Source: Massilia antarctica (GTDB lineage: Bacteria; Pseudomonadota; Gammaproteobacteria; Burkholderiales; Burkholderiaceae_D). From it: a DNA stretch of 64,000 nucleotides. Position numbers and translations under genes: made by a program. The notes under the pieces were generated by a model. It worked only from the letters and a program-made list of their open reading frames with translations, did not search any database and had not been told where the DNA came from. This document shows, one piece after another, positions 17,515 through 27,280 of the stretch. Each line of letters starts with the position of its first letter. The stretch's first letter is position 1. The DNA lies in the NCBI RefSeq assembly GCF_015689335.1, contig NZ_CP065053.1, positions 4,154,001 through 4,218,000 on the forward strand, read 5' to 3'.

Positions 17515-18564
17515 TCATGTCTGCGTGCCCATCAGCAGGTCGATCTGGCTGACGCTGTCCGGCGCGAGGTCGCGCATGATGTCGTAGAAATTCATCTGCA
17601 TCAGCCGTTGCGCGCGCCGCAGCAATAGCGGGGCCGGATGACTCGGCTCGTGCTTTTCCAGATAAAAGCAGATTTTTTCGAGCATCAGGCGCACGTCGTC
17701 GCGGCTGCCCGGCTCCTGCGTGCGCCAGTCCGGTGCGCGCGTGCCCGGCGCCGGCGGCGCGTCAGGCTGGCTGGCTGCCTGCTCAGGCGCGATCGCGGCA
17801 GCGGCTTGGCCGCTGGCGCTGGTCTCGGCGAGGCGCCGCAGCAGCTTGCCGGCGTGCTGGTGTTCCGGCAGCCACTCCGCGCCGAGGTGCTCCTGCAGCA
17901 GCGCGACAATCGTGTCGAGTGCCCAATGCGCTTCGTCCACGGCCAGCAGGGCAGGATGATTGTCGTGGCGCGCGCGCGTCAGTTCCATGCGCAGGCGGTC
18001 CGGTCCACCCGGGTAGTTCATATGCTCCGGGGCGCTGTGATTGAATACCGATTCGATCTCGCGCAAGGGGAGGGCGCCGGGACCGAGCAGCGGTACTGCG
18101 CGCAAGTCGCGCAGCACGCTCTGCGGCTCGAACAGTGGCGCCAGCGCGTTGGTGCGCGGGAATGGGTCGATGTCCTCGTCGTCCTGGTCGTCTTCCTTCA
18201 GGCGCGGGTAAAGATCGGTCCAGTAGCGGCTCAGCAGCCCTGCCACCAGGCGCAGGCCCTGGGCGTAGCCCTGCATGCCTTGCAGCTTGGTCCAGGCTTG
18301 CGCCAGCAGGCAGGCGATGCGCAGGTCCTTGCTTTGCAAAATCAGCTGCTCGCCCTGGCGCGCGACCTCGCGCCAGTCCGGCGCTTCGGCCGCGATGATG
18401 GTGTCACCGTATTGCTGCTCGGCGCGCGGCTGCGCGGCGTGCACAAGCGCAAGGAAGGAGGCGGCATATTCCAGGTTGGGGCCGCACGGCGGTGCGTCAC
18501 CGGCTGGCGCGAGCAAGGTGCTGAGCAGGGCCGATTCGGCGCAGGGAGCGTCAAGCAGCTTCAT
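17515..18564 (-). CDS. tssA: T6SS assembly protein TssA (ImpA-type)
   Basis: A 349-residue TssA with an N-terminal ImpA_N domain (about residues 20-150): CGPNLEYAASFLALVHAA, SKDLRIACLLAQAWTKLQG and VAGLLSRYWTDLYPRL. A shorter C-terminal part ends AQRLMQMNFYDIMRDLAPDS, which is the common TssA C-terminal signature. TssA caps or primes tube and sheath growth at the baseplate. Its start overlaps the kinase stop (ATGA). Confidence 0.93.
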   Translation of the reverse strand: MKLLDAPCAESALLSTLLAPAGDAPPCGPNLEYAASFLALVHAAQPRAEQQYGDTIIAAEAPDWREVARQGEQLILQSKDLRIACLLAQAWTKLQGMQGYAQGLRLVAGLLSRYWTDLYPRLKEDDQDDEDIDPFPRTNALAPLFEPQSVLRDLRAVPLLGPGALPLREIESVFNHSAPEHMNYPGGPDRLRMELTRARHDNHPALLAVDEAHWALDTIVALLQEHLGAEWLPEHQHAGKLLRRLAETSASGQAAAAIAPEQAASQPDAPPAPGTRAPDWRTQEPGSRDDVRLMLEKICFYLEKHEPSHPAPLLLRRAQRLMQMNFYDIMRDLAPDSVSQIDLLMGTQT

Positions 18565-20231
18565 GGCTGGCCCGATTTGAAAGCGTGGACAACATCGGGC
18601 GCGCCTGTGTCGGCTGTCACCTTCAGCTTCAGGCGGTGCGGCGTCAGTGATCCGTTGCGCACTTCGATCCTGTAGTCACCGGGCATCAGCTGGAGTGACT
18701 TCATGGGCGGGCTGACGCCGCGTTTTTTACCGTTCACATACACTTCGCCCCATGGGCTGATCCGCAGCGCGACCTGTATCGGCTTGAGCACTGGCGCGGC
18801 AACCGGCTTGGGCGCTGGCCCGGCATCGACGAGCGCGGGCGCGAGGGCTTCGGGTTCGCTGTTCTGGGCCGGCGGCGCGGACACCGCCAGCGCGCTGCTG
18901 TTTGCCTCTGGCGCAAGCGTTACGGGGACTGGCGCGGCCGTCGCGAGCGGCGTTGCGGGCATCGGTGGCGGCGCTGCGGCGTTCATGCCTGCTGCGGATC
19001 GAGGCAGCTGCGCGCGTGCCGTCACAGGGGCCGGCGCAAGGTTCACCAGCCACAGCACTGCAACAAGGGCCACCGCCAATGTGCCCGCGCCGAGGACCCA
19101 CCAGCGTGCTGTATGTGTTGGCGCGACGCGCTCGCCGGAGGAGGCTTGCGGCGTGACCGATGCCGACCTGACAAGTGCGTCGCGCGGCGCGTCGTGCGGG
19201 AACGCCGGGCTGGCTGGAAGCGCGGCGTCCGCGCTTGCTTTGGCCGCTGGCGCCGCGACGCCCATCAACGGGGCCGGGTGATCGACAGCGCTGTAGTGTC
19301 CCGGCGTTGCCGACGTCAGGCCCAGCAGGGCCGCAAACGCGCCGACCGATTGCGGCCGCTCTTCAATGCGCTGGCGCAGGGCCGCATCGGCGGCGCGCAG
19401 CAGGGTGGCGCTGTAGCGCTGGGTGCTGCCTTCCAGCGGCTGGTAGTTGTCTGAAATGCTGCGTACGACCGCCGCTGGCGGCAGCTGACCCGACACCAGG
19501 ATGTGAATGACCGCGCCGAGCGCATAAATGTCGGTCCACGGCCCCTGGGGAAAGGCCGGGTCGTCGGTGTATTGCTCGATCGGCGAATAGCCGGGTTTGA
19601 GCATGATGCCGGCATCGTCGACCAGGTCGCCAATGAGCTTGCGGGCCGAGCCAAAATCGAGCAGCACCGGGGTTCCGTCCGGCTGCATCATGATGTTGTC
19701 GAGGGCGATGTCGCGGTGGAAGCACTGGGTGCGGTGCAAGGTTTCAAGCGCGCCCAGCAGGGCAGCCAGCATGCGCATGATGTCCGCTTCGCTCAGGGCG
19801 CGCCCGCCCGCCAGGCGCTGCTTGAGCGTCAGGCCTTCGTAGCAGGGCGTGGCCATGTAGGCGGTGCCATGGGCTTCCCAGAAGCGCAGCACCTTGATCA
19901 GGCCCGGATGGTCGAACTTGGCCAGCAGGCGCGCTTCGTTAATAAAGCCTGCCTGGCCGCTTTTGAAGGTGGCGGCGAAACGCTCGCCGCGCAGCGCGAT
20001 GCTCAGGTCGCCCTGGCGCACCGCCAGCATGGCCGGCATGTATTCCTTGATCGCCACCACCCGCGCGAGCGCATGGTCGAGCGCGCGATACACGATGCCA
20101 AAGCCACCGATACCGAGCACCCCGGTGATTTCGAATTCTTCCATGCGGTGGCCGTTGGGCAGCGGGCGCGTGTCGGCGCCCGATGCTGCCGCCGGTTCGA
20201 TCAGGACGCTGGCATTGGAAAATTCGGTCAT
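18561..20231 (-). CDS. ppkA: T6SS Ser/Thr protein kinase PpkA/Stk with PEGA-like C-terminus
   Basis: A 556-residue receptor-like kinase. The kinase domain (about residues 33-300) has the P-loop GVLGIGGFGIVYRA, Lys62 in VAIKEY, catalytic loop HRDIALDN (172-179) and DFGSAR (192-197). The usual Lys two residues after the catalytic Asp is Ala, a pattern also seen in other T6SS kinases. One membrane helix (WWVLGAGTLAVALVAVLWLV) separates it from a periplasmic Ala/Pro linker and a PEGA-like domain (EVYVNGKKRGVSPPMKSLQL). It opens the phosphorylation pathway completed by tagH and pppA. ATGA overlaps occur on both sides. Confidence 0.93.
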   Translation of the reverse strand: MTEFSNASVLIEPAAASGADTRPLPNGHRMEEFEITGVLGIGGFGIVYRALDHALARVVAIKEYMPAMLAVRQGDLSIALRGERFAATFKSGQAGFINEARLLAKFDHPGLIKVLRFWEAHGTAYMATPCYEGLTLKQRLAGGRALSEADIMRMLAALLGALETLHRTQCFHRDIALDNIMMQPDGTPVLLDFGSARKLIGDLVDDAGIMLKPGYSPIEQYTDDPAFPQGPWTDIYALGAVIHILVSGQLPPAAVVRSISDNYQPLEGSTQRYSATLLRAADAALRQRIEERPQSVGAFAALLGLTSATPGHYSAVDHPAPLMGVAAPAAKASADAALPASPAFPHDAPRDALVRSASVTPQASSGERVAPTHTARWWVLGAGTLAVALVAVLWLVNLAPAPVTARAQLPRSAAGMNAAAPPPMPATPLATAAPVPVTLAPEANSSALAVSAPPAQNSEPEALAPALVDAGPAPKPVAAPVLKPIQVALRISPWGEVYVNGKKRGVSPPMKSLQLMPGDYRIEVRNGSLTPHRLKLKVTADTGAPDVVHAFKSGQP

Positions 20232-20932
20232 ACGGATCCTTGTTGGGGACCGAACAGGCGGGCGAACAGGGCATTGTTCAGCTGTCCGGTGTGGGTGCAG
20301 GTGTTCAGGGGCGAGCCGTCGCCCTGGTTGGTCCACCAGAAACTGGTGGCGCTGGCGGCGTCGAAATACAGTGCCAGGTCGGGACTGGACTTGGCGTGGC
20401 GACGGATGCCGGCCTGCGCCTGGCGCCAGAACGCATCCTGGTCCACGGCGGCGCAACTGCGCATCGGCGCGGTGTTCACCTGCGCCAGGGCACTGCCGAG
20501 GCGGTCGATGGCGTGGCCGTGGCGGATCGTATCGAGCAGCGCCTGACCGAGCGCGCCGTAAAATTCGTCGCAGCGCTCCAGCATGCCGTTATGGAAGGCG
20601 CCAAGCGGCACCGGCCACAGCGCCGCGACCGGGTAGTAGCGGCCAACCCGGTCGCAACTAGGTGCCAGAACGCCGAGCTGGACCGAGTCGTGGCCGAGTC
20701 CCGCCGGGAGCAGGAAATTCCACAGCGGCGCCACGGCATAGTGCGTGGCCAGCATGTTCGGGCCGGCTTGCTGCAAGGCCGCCAAGCCGTTTTGCAGCCA
20801 GTGCTCCCAGCCTTTCATCAGGTCGTAGGGCAAGTGCTGCCGGACGAAGTCGCCGGCCGACGGGATCTTGCCGAACCAGCCGACCGGCGCGCTGGCGCTG
20901 CTTTGGACGAGCGTATTGAATGGGCCGTTCAT
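20228..20932 (-). CDS. tagF: T6SS regulator TagF
   Basis: A 234-residue TagF/ImpM protein: VGWFGKIPSAGDFVRQHLP at the N-terminus is the family signature, with FWWTNQGDGSP near the C-terminus. TagF proteins repress assembly post-translationally through the FHA protein. The start shares one base with the tssM stop (TGATG), so the longer reading to 21424 is inside tssM and was rejected. Position tssM-tagF-ppkA fits the phosphorylation-controlled T6SS layout. Confidence 0.94.
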   Translation of the reverse strand: MNGPFNTLVQSSASAPVGWFGKIPSAGDFVRQHLPYDLMKGWEHWLQNGLAALQQAGPNMLATHYAVAPLWNFLLPAGLGHDSVQLGVLAPSCDRVGRYYPVAALWPVPLGAFHNGMLERCDEFYGALGQALLDTIRHGHAIDRLGSALAQVNTAPMRSCAAVDQDAFWRQAQAGIRRHAKSSPDLALYFDAASATSFWWTNQGDGSPLNTCTHTGQLNNALFARLFGPQQGSV

Positions 20933-23900
20933 CACACGCCTCCCGGGCAGGAAAAGCTGGCCAGCTGGGCCAGGCGGAATGGGTTGTGCGCACTGCTGGC
21001 GGTCACTTCGAACACGGCTTTGGCGCCGTTGACGTCGAACGTCGCCAGCATTTTTTCCGGATCGCGCTGTGGCGCCAGGCTGGCGCGGTCGAACATGCGG
21101 TGCAGCGCCCAGGCGCCTTCGGTCATCAAGGAAGCGCTGCTGCCGTTGCTGCCGGTAGCCTGCACGCGCACCTGGTTGCGCCCTGCCGGGCCGGGCCATT
21201 GAAGCGGCGTCGACACTTGCGGGCCGTGGGCGTAGCGCACCACCTGGCCGTCGATGTCGATGACAAACTGGGCGATGGAAGCGTCCATCTGAACCGGCTT
21301 GATATCGAAGCGGATGGTGGGCGTGCGGGCGCCGCCGGCGAAATACACATCGCGGATGACGACTGCCTGCTCGAAGGAATCGAGGTAGCCGGCGCGGGCC
21401 TTCTGATCGCCCTTGAAGCGCCATGGCCGTGCCGCCGTGTCGACCTGGTTTGCCAGGTTCTTCTGGAAAAATTCGTCCATCAGGGCGCCGGGCGCGAAGA
21501 GTTGGGCAAAATCGGCGAGCGCCATGTCGCGCGAGGAAGCGCGCACGAACGGGTAGCGGCCAGCCACGCTTTGCTGGCAGTAGTGGCCCACGTTGGCGGC
21601 AACATTCTTGCCGAGCTGCTGTTGCAGCACCTGGGTCACATTGTTGTCGGACGAATTGGCCAGCTCGCCCAGCATGCCGCGAAACGGCGTCGGCAGGCGG
21701 CCGGCTTCGGCCAGGATTTTGCTGAGCACCTGATTCGGCGGCGGCGTGGCGCCGTCGCGCAGGGCGGTTTCGGTCGCCGTCAACTGGGCGTACAGCTCGC
21801 CGAGGGTCTCGACAATGCCTTCGATCGGCGCCTTGCCGCCTTTGTCTCGCGCTGTCGTAAATTCGCGCAGCGCGGCAAAGCGCGTATCGACCAGCATTTC
21901 CACTCGTTCCGCGGCAGCCGCCTCCGGCTTGCCGTTGGCCAGGTCGTTTTGTCCAAAGATCTGGCTCAGGGACGAGCGCGTGCTGTCGAGTTTATCCCTG
22001 GCCTTGTCGACGATGGTGGCGCCGTTGATCTCGTCCTTGCGCACCAGGGTGGTTTCCCTGGCGGCGGCGTTCATGAGGCGCACCAGCGGCGAGTCAAGGG
22101 ACGACAGGATGCGCGCGACCTGGATATTCTGGGCCAGGGTGCCGCCGGTTTTCAGGCGCAGGTCGCCCAGATAGTCTTCCCACACGCGAATGTAGTCGGT
22201 GAGGTACAGGCGCCGTACCTCGGCGCTCCACGCGGTCAGGTTGTCGCCGCGCGCCGGCGCGCTTTTTGGCTGGGCCAGCACCCATTTCTCTTCTTCCGCC
22301 AGCTTGGCGACGCGCGCGTCCAGGCCGGGCGCGAACAGTTCCCAGTAACCGCGATAGCTGTACAAGCCGGCCACGCCTTGATTGAGGCTGGCGCCGCTGG
22401 CGCGGCGAAACACCAGCGGCGCCTGGGGACCGACCACGGCGCCGACATTGAAGGTCGGCAGTTGCTTGTTACCTTGCAGCATGCGCTTCATGCTGCCGTA
22501 GGCACGCTGGGCCAGGGTATGCGTGAGCAGCCGTTCACGCGTTTGCGCCACCAGCGGCTCGTCGATGGCAAACGGTGACGCAACGATCCTTTGCGCAAGC
22601 AAGCGCTTCAGATGGGCGCGCAGTTCGTCGCGCTGGACCTTGGACAGGGCGTTGCCCATTTGACGTTCCAGGTCCAGCGACAACCACGCTTGAAGGAAAT
22701 CGGCGTCGTAATGCGCGGGGTCAAACAGCATCAGATACGCCTTGAGCGCGTTATAGCTCAGTTCCACGTCGCCGCCCGGGGCCTGGCGCAGGCTGTCTTC
22801 CAGGCGGCGCGCCAGTTGCGGCAGAAACATGTCGTCCAGCGCCCGTTCGTAAGCGCGGGTGGACGCCGCTTGCAGCTTGGCGCCCTGATACAGGCCCAGC
22901 CGGTAAGCCAGCGCTGGATGTTCCACGTCGAGCACGGTGCTGACGGGCACGGCGTGCAAGGCGTCGAGCATCGGCATGACGGTGGTGACCTGTTCACGGT
23001 CGCTCAGCCGAACGGCACCGAGGCGTTTTTCCAGCGCTGGCAGGCGCGCTGCGACATCGTTGACGTAAGCCTGGTTGGCACGGTAGCTGTTGATCCATGC
23101 GAGCGACATCGCGATAACCAGCACGGCGGTGGCGGCATAAGCGCCTGTGCGCAGCCAGGTTTGCTTCTTTTGCCAGCGTTCATTGATGCCAGCCAGGCCC
23201 GCTTCCTTGAAAATGATGTCTTGCAATAAGCTGCGCAGAAAGAAGCTGCGGCCAGGTTCGCCGATTTGCGGCGCACGCTGGCCGGTATTGATCTGCAAGA
23301 AGTTCTTGATGCCGCCGAGGACCCGGTCGAACACAGTGCCTTCCTGGGTGCCGCTGGTAAAGTACACGCCGCGCAGCAAGGCGTTCGACTCGAATTTCGA
23401 CGAGACGAAGACGTGCGCCAGGAACTGGCTCAGGATGCTTTCCAGCCCGGCAAATTCCTGCGGCAGCAGGTAGGCCAGTTCGCGCTGGCGCGGGTCGTGC
23501 TCGGCCAGCAGCTGCTCAGGCAGGCTGGCGTACAGGCGTTCCAGCAATTGCTTGTATTGTGATGAAAAAGCGCCGGGCAAGTCGAAGCTATCGCGCACGG
23601 CGTCCAGCTTGAAGGTCAGGCCCCATACCTGGCTGCGCTGTTCCTTGCTCAGTTGGGCAAAATATTCGGTAAAGCCGGCCAGCAGATCGACCTTGGTGAT
23701 CAGGACGTAGACCGGGAATTGAATGCCGAGCTGATCGCGCAGTTCGTGCAGGCGCTTGCGCAAGGTGAGCGCATGCAGTGCGCGTTCCTGCTCGCTGCTG
23801 CCGAGCAGATCGGCGATGCTGATGGTGAGAATGGCGCCGTTCAGTGGCTGGCGCGGCCGGAATTTCTTGAGGAGGTCGACAAAACCCTGCCATTCGCCCT

Positions 23901-24555
23901 GGTCCTGTTCACGATGGCTCTCTTGCATGGTGTAGCGGCCGGCCGTGTCGATCAGCACCGCTTCATTGGTGAACCACCAGTCGCAGTTGCGGGTGCCGCC
24001 GATGCCGCGAATGGCTGCCTTGCCAAATTGTTCCGCCAGCGGGAATTCCAGGCCCGCATTGACCAGCGCCGTGGTCTTGCCCGAGCCGGGCGCGCCGATG
24101 AAGACGTACCACGGTAGCTGATACAGGTACTGACCCGAGAAACGCTGCAGGAAAGCCAGCTTGCCCTGGCCGGCGTCGGTGGCAAACCTGGCCGTGCGTA
24201 GCTTCTCGGACGCGTCCTGGAAGCGCTGGTTGAGTTCATCGAGGTGCGGGTTGGCAGCGCTTGGTGCGGCATTGGGGCGCGCGGCGGGTGTGCGGATTTG
24301 GGTCAGCAGCTGGGAGTTCAGACGGGCCGCGCGCCAGTTGCGGTACAGCGCGCGCACCAGCCAGATGGCAAACACCAGGCCGATCACGCACCAGCGCGCC
24401 AGTTCGCTCTCCAGCGGGCGCATCTGGCCGATGGCGATGATCGGCCCGAGCAGCCAGACCATGCTGCACAAGGCGAGCAGGCCAAAAAATATCCACAGCT
24501 GGCGGCCGAAGACGACACCGGCCACCGTTCCGAACAGGTTCATGACAAGATTCAT
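20932..24555 (-). CDS. tssM: T6SS membrane-complex protein TssM (IcmF)
   Basis: A 1207-residue inner-membrane protein. Two N-terminal membrane helices (about 18-42 and 55-70) precede a cytoplasmic GTPase-like domain with an intact P-loop GAPGSGKT (154-161) and DTAGRYT. A third helix lies near GAYAATAVLVIAMSLAWI. A long periplasmic part ends in the IcmF_C domain, which contacts TssJ. Full family length, with an intact P-loop, which some TssM proteins lack. Overlaps tssL (ATGA) and tagF. Confidence 0.96.
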   Translation of the reverse strand: MNLVMNLFGTVAGVVFGRQLWIFFGLLALCSMVWLLGPIIAIGQMRPLESELARWCVIGLVFAIWLVRALYRNWRAARLNSQLLTQIRTPAARPNAAPSAANPHLDELNQRFQDASEKLRTARFATDAGQGKLAFLQRFSGQYLYQLPWYVFIGAPGSGKTTALVNAGLEFPLAEQFGKAAIRGIGGTRNCDWWFTNEAVLIDTAGRYTMQESHREQDQGEWQGFVDLLKKFRPRQPLNGAILTISIADLLGSSEQERALHALTLRKRLHELRDQLGIQFPVYVLITKVDLLAGFTEYFAQLSKEQRSQVWGLTFKLDAVRDSFDLPGAFSSQYKQLLERLYASLPEQLLAEHDPRQRELAYLLPQEFAGLESILSQFLAHVFVSSKFESNALLRGVYFTSGTQEGTVFDRVLGGIKNFLQINTGQRAPQIGEPGRSFFLRSLLQDIIFKEAGLAGINERWQKKQTWLRTGAYAATAVLVIAMSLAWINSYRANQAYVNDVAARLPALEKRLGAVRLSDREQVTTVMPMLDALHAVPVSTVLDVEHPALAYRLGLYQGAKLQAASTRAYERALDDMFLPQLARRLEDSLRQAPGGDVELSYNALKAYLMLFDPAHYDADFLQAWLSLDLERQMGNALSKVQRDELRAHLKRLLAQRIVASPFAIDEPLVAQTRERLLTHTLAQRAYGSMKRMLQGNKQLPTFNVGAVVGPQAPLVFRRASGASLNQGVAGLYSYRGYWELFAPGLDARVAKLAEEEKWVLAQPKSAPARGDNLTAWSAEVRRLYLTDYIRVWEDYLGDLRLKTGGTLAQNIQVARILSSLDSPLVRLMNAAARETTLVRKDEINGATIVDKARDKLDSTRSSLSQIFGQNDLANGKPEAAAAERVEMLVDTRFAALREFTTARDKGGKAPIEGIVETLGELYAQLTATETALRDGATPPPNQVLSKILAEAGRLPTPFRGMLGELANSSDNNVTQVLQQQLGKNVAANVGHYCQQSVAGRYPFVRASSRDMALADFAQLFAPGALMDEFFQKNLANQVDTAARPWRFKGDQKARAGYLDSFEQAVVIRDVYFAGGARTPTIRFDIKPVQMDASIAQFVIDIDGQVVRYAHGPQVSTPLQWPGPAGRNQVRVQATGSNGSSASLMTEGAWALHRMFDRASLAPQRDPEKMLATFDVNGAKAVFEVTASSAHNPFRLAQLASFSCPGGV

Positions 24556-25895
24556 GGTGCGGACTCGGCGCTTGGCGCCGCCGGCGGCACCATTAAGGTA
24601 ATTTCGACGCGACGGTTGCGCGCCCGGTTGGCTGGACTGTCGTTCGGCACGGCCGGCTCAAAGGCACCGCGGCCTTCGGCGCGCAGGCGGCCTGGTTGAT
24701 CGAGCAGCGCTTGCAGCACGTTCTTGACGCTCTCGGCGCGCGCTACCGACAGCTCCCAGTTGGATGCGAAGCGCAAGCCGCGGGTTGGCACATCGTCCGT
24801 GTAGCCGACCACCAGCACCGCGCCAGGGACGGCATTGAGCGCCTTGCCGATGCGCGCCAGCAAGGCTGCGTGCGCCGGGTTGCCGCTGACAGTCGCGGCG
24901 CCCGACTCGAACAAGCTGTCGCCGCGGATGATGATCGTGCTGCGCTCGCTCAGGTCCAGCACACTGACCAGCTTTTCGGCGATTTCCGTTTCCAGGAACT
25001 GCGCCAGGCGGCGCGTTTGCGCTGCGGGGGAGGGCTTGGCGGCGCTGGCGACCACGCGCGGGGCGCGCAGCTGGTCGATCGCGGCATGGACCTCATCGGA
25101 GCGCGACGACAGCGACCACTGGAGAGCGATGAACAAGCCGACACAGGCCAGCGCCGCCACGCTGGCGACTGCCCACGGCGGCACCTTGCGCTGCGCACGC
25201 GCGGCCATGACCGGATCGTGCCAATGCGGTGACAGGGCGCCGGCATGCTCGCCGCGCTGGGTGCGGATCAGTTGCAGCATGCGCTGCTTGAGCAGGTCGA
25301 GCTGCGAGCGGCCCTGGTCGAGCACCCGGTAGCGTCCTTCGAAGCCAAGCATCAGGCAGAAATATTGAAGTTCGAGCAGATCGATGTGCTGGGCCGGATA
25401 GGGCGCCAGGCGCGACAGTAACTGGAAGAATTTTTCTCCACCCCAGGTTTCGTTATGAAACGTCACCAGCAGGCTGCTGGCCGACCAGACGCCACCGCCG
25501 CCCCAGGGCGTCAGGGTGGCCGCTTCGTCGAGTGTGGTGCAGAGGCAGTAGCGTGCGCCGATAATGGTTTCGTTCGCAATGCCCGCTTCCCGGGCGCGGG
25601 TTTCGAACTGGCGCAATTCGGCCAGCAACTGCCCGCGCAGCATGGCCGGATCGGCGTGATGCACGGTCGTGCGAATCTGTGGAATGAGATTGAGCAGCGG
25701 GTTGGCCAGCGCCACCAGCGGGTTGCTGCCGCTGTGGATCCGTGGGCCGGGAGGCGGCGCAGCGGCGGCATCGGCTCCAACTGCGCCAGCGCCCGGCGTG
25801 GTCGACGCGCCACCCGGATTGGGCGCGACAAAATGGTCGCCGCGCCGGCCCAGCTGGCCGAGCGGATCGAAACCGAGGGTATTGGTGGAGTTCAT
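24552..25895 (-). CDS. tssL: T6SS membrane protein TssL with C-terminal OmpA-like domain
   Basis: A 447-residue DotU/IcmH protein with a peptidoglycan-binding extension. The DotU part includes LLNLIPQIRTTVHH, ARYCLCTTLDEAATLTPWG and LELQYFCLMLGFEGRYR. A single membrane helix (PPWAVASVAALACVGLFIAL) lies near residue 230. The OmpA-like C-terminus (about 330-440) shows VGYTDDVPTRGLRFASNWEL, ARAESVKNVL and NRARNRRVEI. Such an extension anchors the trans-envelope complex to peptidoglycan, so no separate TagL is needed. ATGA overlaps with tssK and tssM. Confidence 0.95.
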   Translation of the reverse strand: MNSTNTLGFDPLGQLGRRGDHFVAPNPGGASTTPGAGAVGADAAAAPPPGPRIHSGSNPLVALANPLLNLIPQIRTTVHHADPAMLRGQLLAELRQFETRAREAGIANETIIGARYCLCTTLDEAATLTPWGGGGVWSASSLLVTFHNETWGGEKFFQLLSRLAPYPAQHIDLLELQYFCLMLGFEGRYRVLDQGRSQLDLLKQRMLQLIRTQRGEHAGALSPHWHDPVMAARAQRKVPPWAVASVAALACVGLFIALQWSLSSRSDEVHAAIDQLRAPRVVASAAKPSPAAQTRRLAQFLETEIAEKLVSVLDLSERSTIIIRGDSLFESGAATVSGNPAHAALLARIGKALNAVPGAVLVVGYTDDVPTRGLRFASNWELSVARAESVKNVLQALLDQPGRLRAEGRGAFEPAVPNDSPANRARNRRVEITLMVPPAAPSAESAP

Positions 25896-27280
25896 TGACG
25901 AATGGCCCAGAATTCCATGGAGAGGCCGGGGAAATCACCGGCCACGTGCAGCGCCAGGCCGCCGGATTTTTCCAGCTGTTTCCAGAACTCGCCGGTCTTG
26001 TCGAGTTCAAAATAGGTGAAGCCGGCGTGGTAGGGCAAATGCCGCGGCGCCACTGGCAGCAGGCGCACGCCAATACCGGGAAGCTGCAGAAGCACCAGGT
26101 CGCGGATGCGCTCGACCGCGCCCATTTTCAGCTGCGCCGGGAAGCGCGTGCGCAGCAGGTCGGACGGCATATCGGCATTGACCGCCAATACGAAGCCGGC
26201 GTCCTGGATCAATTCCAGCGAAGGAATCTGCGCCACGCGAATGCCATTGCCGCGTTCTTGCAGCGCGATGGCGATGGCGTGCTGCTCAAGAACGATGGAT
26301 AGCGCACGGCGCAGTTCGGCCATCAGCGGCGTGAACGTGGCCTGCAGGTCGTCGTGCAGATACGGCGGATAGACGGTCGGGCGGCGCTTGTCGGAGGTAT
26401 GGGTGGCCAGGTCGCAAGCCAGTTTCAGCATGTCCTTGTAGAGCATCTCCGGATGCAAACGACTGCTTTGACCTGCATGCCAGGTAACGCCGGTGTAGCG
26501 GTTGATCACTTCAAGCAGCAGAAAATCGGCAAATTCAGCCACGCCGCTGCTGCCGGGCTGCGACAAGCGCTCGGCCAAGGCGTCGCCGCGCTGTTGCAGC
26601 AGGCCGTGCAGTTGCGAGACAAATCGTTCCAGCACGGGGTGCGCAGTGGCTGCGAGCATCGGCGGGATGTAGCTGTCATCGAGCAGCACCTGGCCATCGT
26701 TGCGGCGTTCGTGCACGCGCGCCACGCCCACGGACTGCCAGTTGGGATTGAGCGCGGATGCGGGCATCAGGCGCAGGTTCAAGCGGCCAAATTGCAGCAC
26801 GGCCGGGCCGAAGGCATCGCTGTTGGCGTCTTCAATTTCGAACTCGCCGATGTCATGGCGGGTCCAGCCGCTGTTGCTGGCGGCATCTTGCGGCGGGGCC
26901 TCATCGGCCCAGGAAAAATCGGGCCGGTTGGCACGCCACAAGGGCAAGGCCAGCACGATGTCCTGATCCTTGAGCTGTGCCGGCACGTCCAGCATGGCAG
27001 GCGCATGGTCTGCCTCGAAGGCAAATGGCGTTCCATCAGGCATAACGCCGGCAGCGCTGCTGATTGCCAGCTTTCCGAGTGCAAGCGCATCACTGTCGAG
27101 CACCAGGCGTGACCATCCCCAGTGAAAACCCTGCATTGGCAGCACGCGCGATTGCACGAAGTTTTCGAGGTAGCGCTCCATCTGCTGGAAGTGGTGCGGG
27201 CGCAAAAACATGCCTTCGGTCCAGACGATGCGCTGATGCATGCTGCTGGCGATATTCGGATTGGGTGAATATGGTTTCAT
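25892..27280 (-). CDS. tssK: T6SS baseplate protein TssK
   Basis: A 462-residue TssK with the N-terminal signature VWTEGMFLRPHHFQQMERYL and a C-terminal half with AIALQERGNGIRVAQIPS and ARFPAQLKMGAVERIRDLV-type residues. It links the TssFG wedge to the membrane complex. The ATG at 27280 overlaps the tssJ stop (ATGA), which supports the longer start over an internal ATG 13 codons later. Confidence 0.95.
   Translation of the reverse strand: MKPYSPNPNIASSMHQRIVWTEGMFLRPHHFQQMERYLENFVQSRVLPMQGFHWGWSRLVLDSDALALGKLAISSAAGVMPDGTPFAFEADHAPAMLDVPAQLKDQDIVLALPLWRANRPDFSWADEAPPQDAASNSGWTRHDIGEFEIEDANSDAFGPAVLQFGRLNLRLMPASALNPNWQSVGVARVHERRNDGQVLLDDSYIPPMLAATAHPVLERFVSQLHGLLQQRGDALAERLSQPGSSGVAEFADFLLLEVINRYTGVTWHAGQSSRLHPEMLYKDMLKLACDLATHTSDKRRPTVYPPYLHDDLQATFTPLMAELRRALSIVLEQHAIAIALQERGNGIRVAQIPSLELIQDAGFVLAVNADMPSDLLRTRFPAQLKMGAVERIRDLVLLQLPGIGVRLLPVAPRHLPYHAGFTYFELDKTGEFWKQLEKSGGLALHVAGDFPGLSMEFWAIRQ

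Noticed and set aside
20933..21424. Upstream extension of the tagF reading frame
   Set aside because: It lies wholly inside tssM on the same strand in another frame and is Arg/Pro-rich; the family signature starts at the ATG at 20932, which overlaps the tssM stop.
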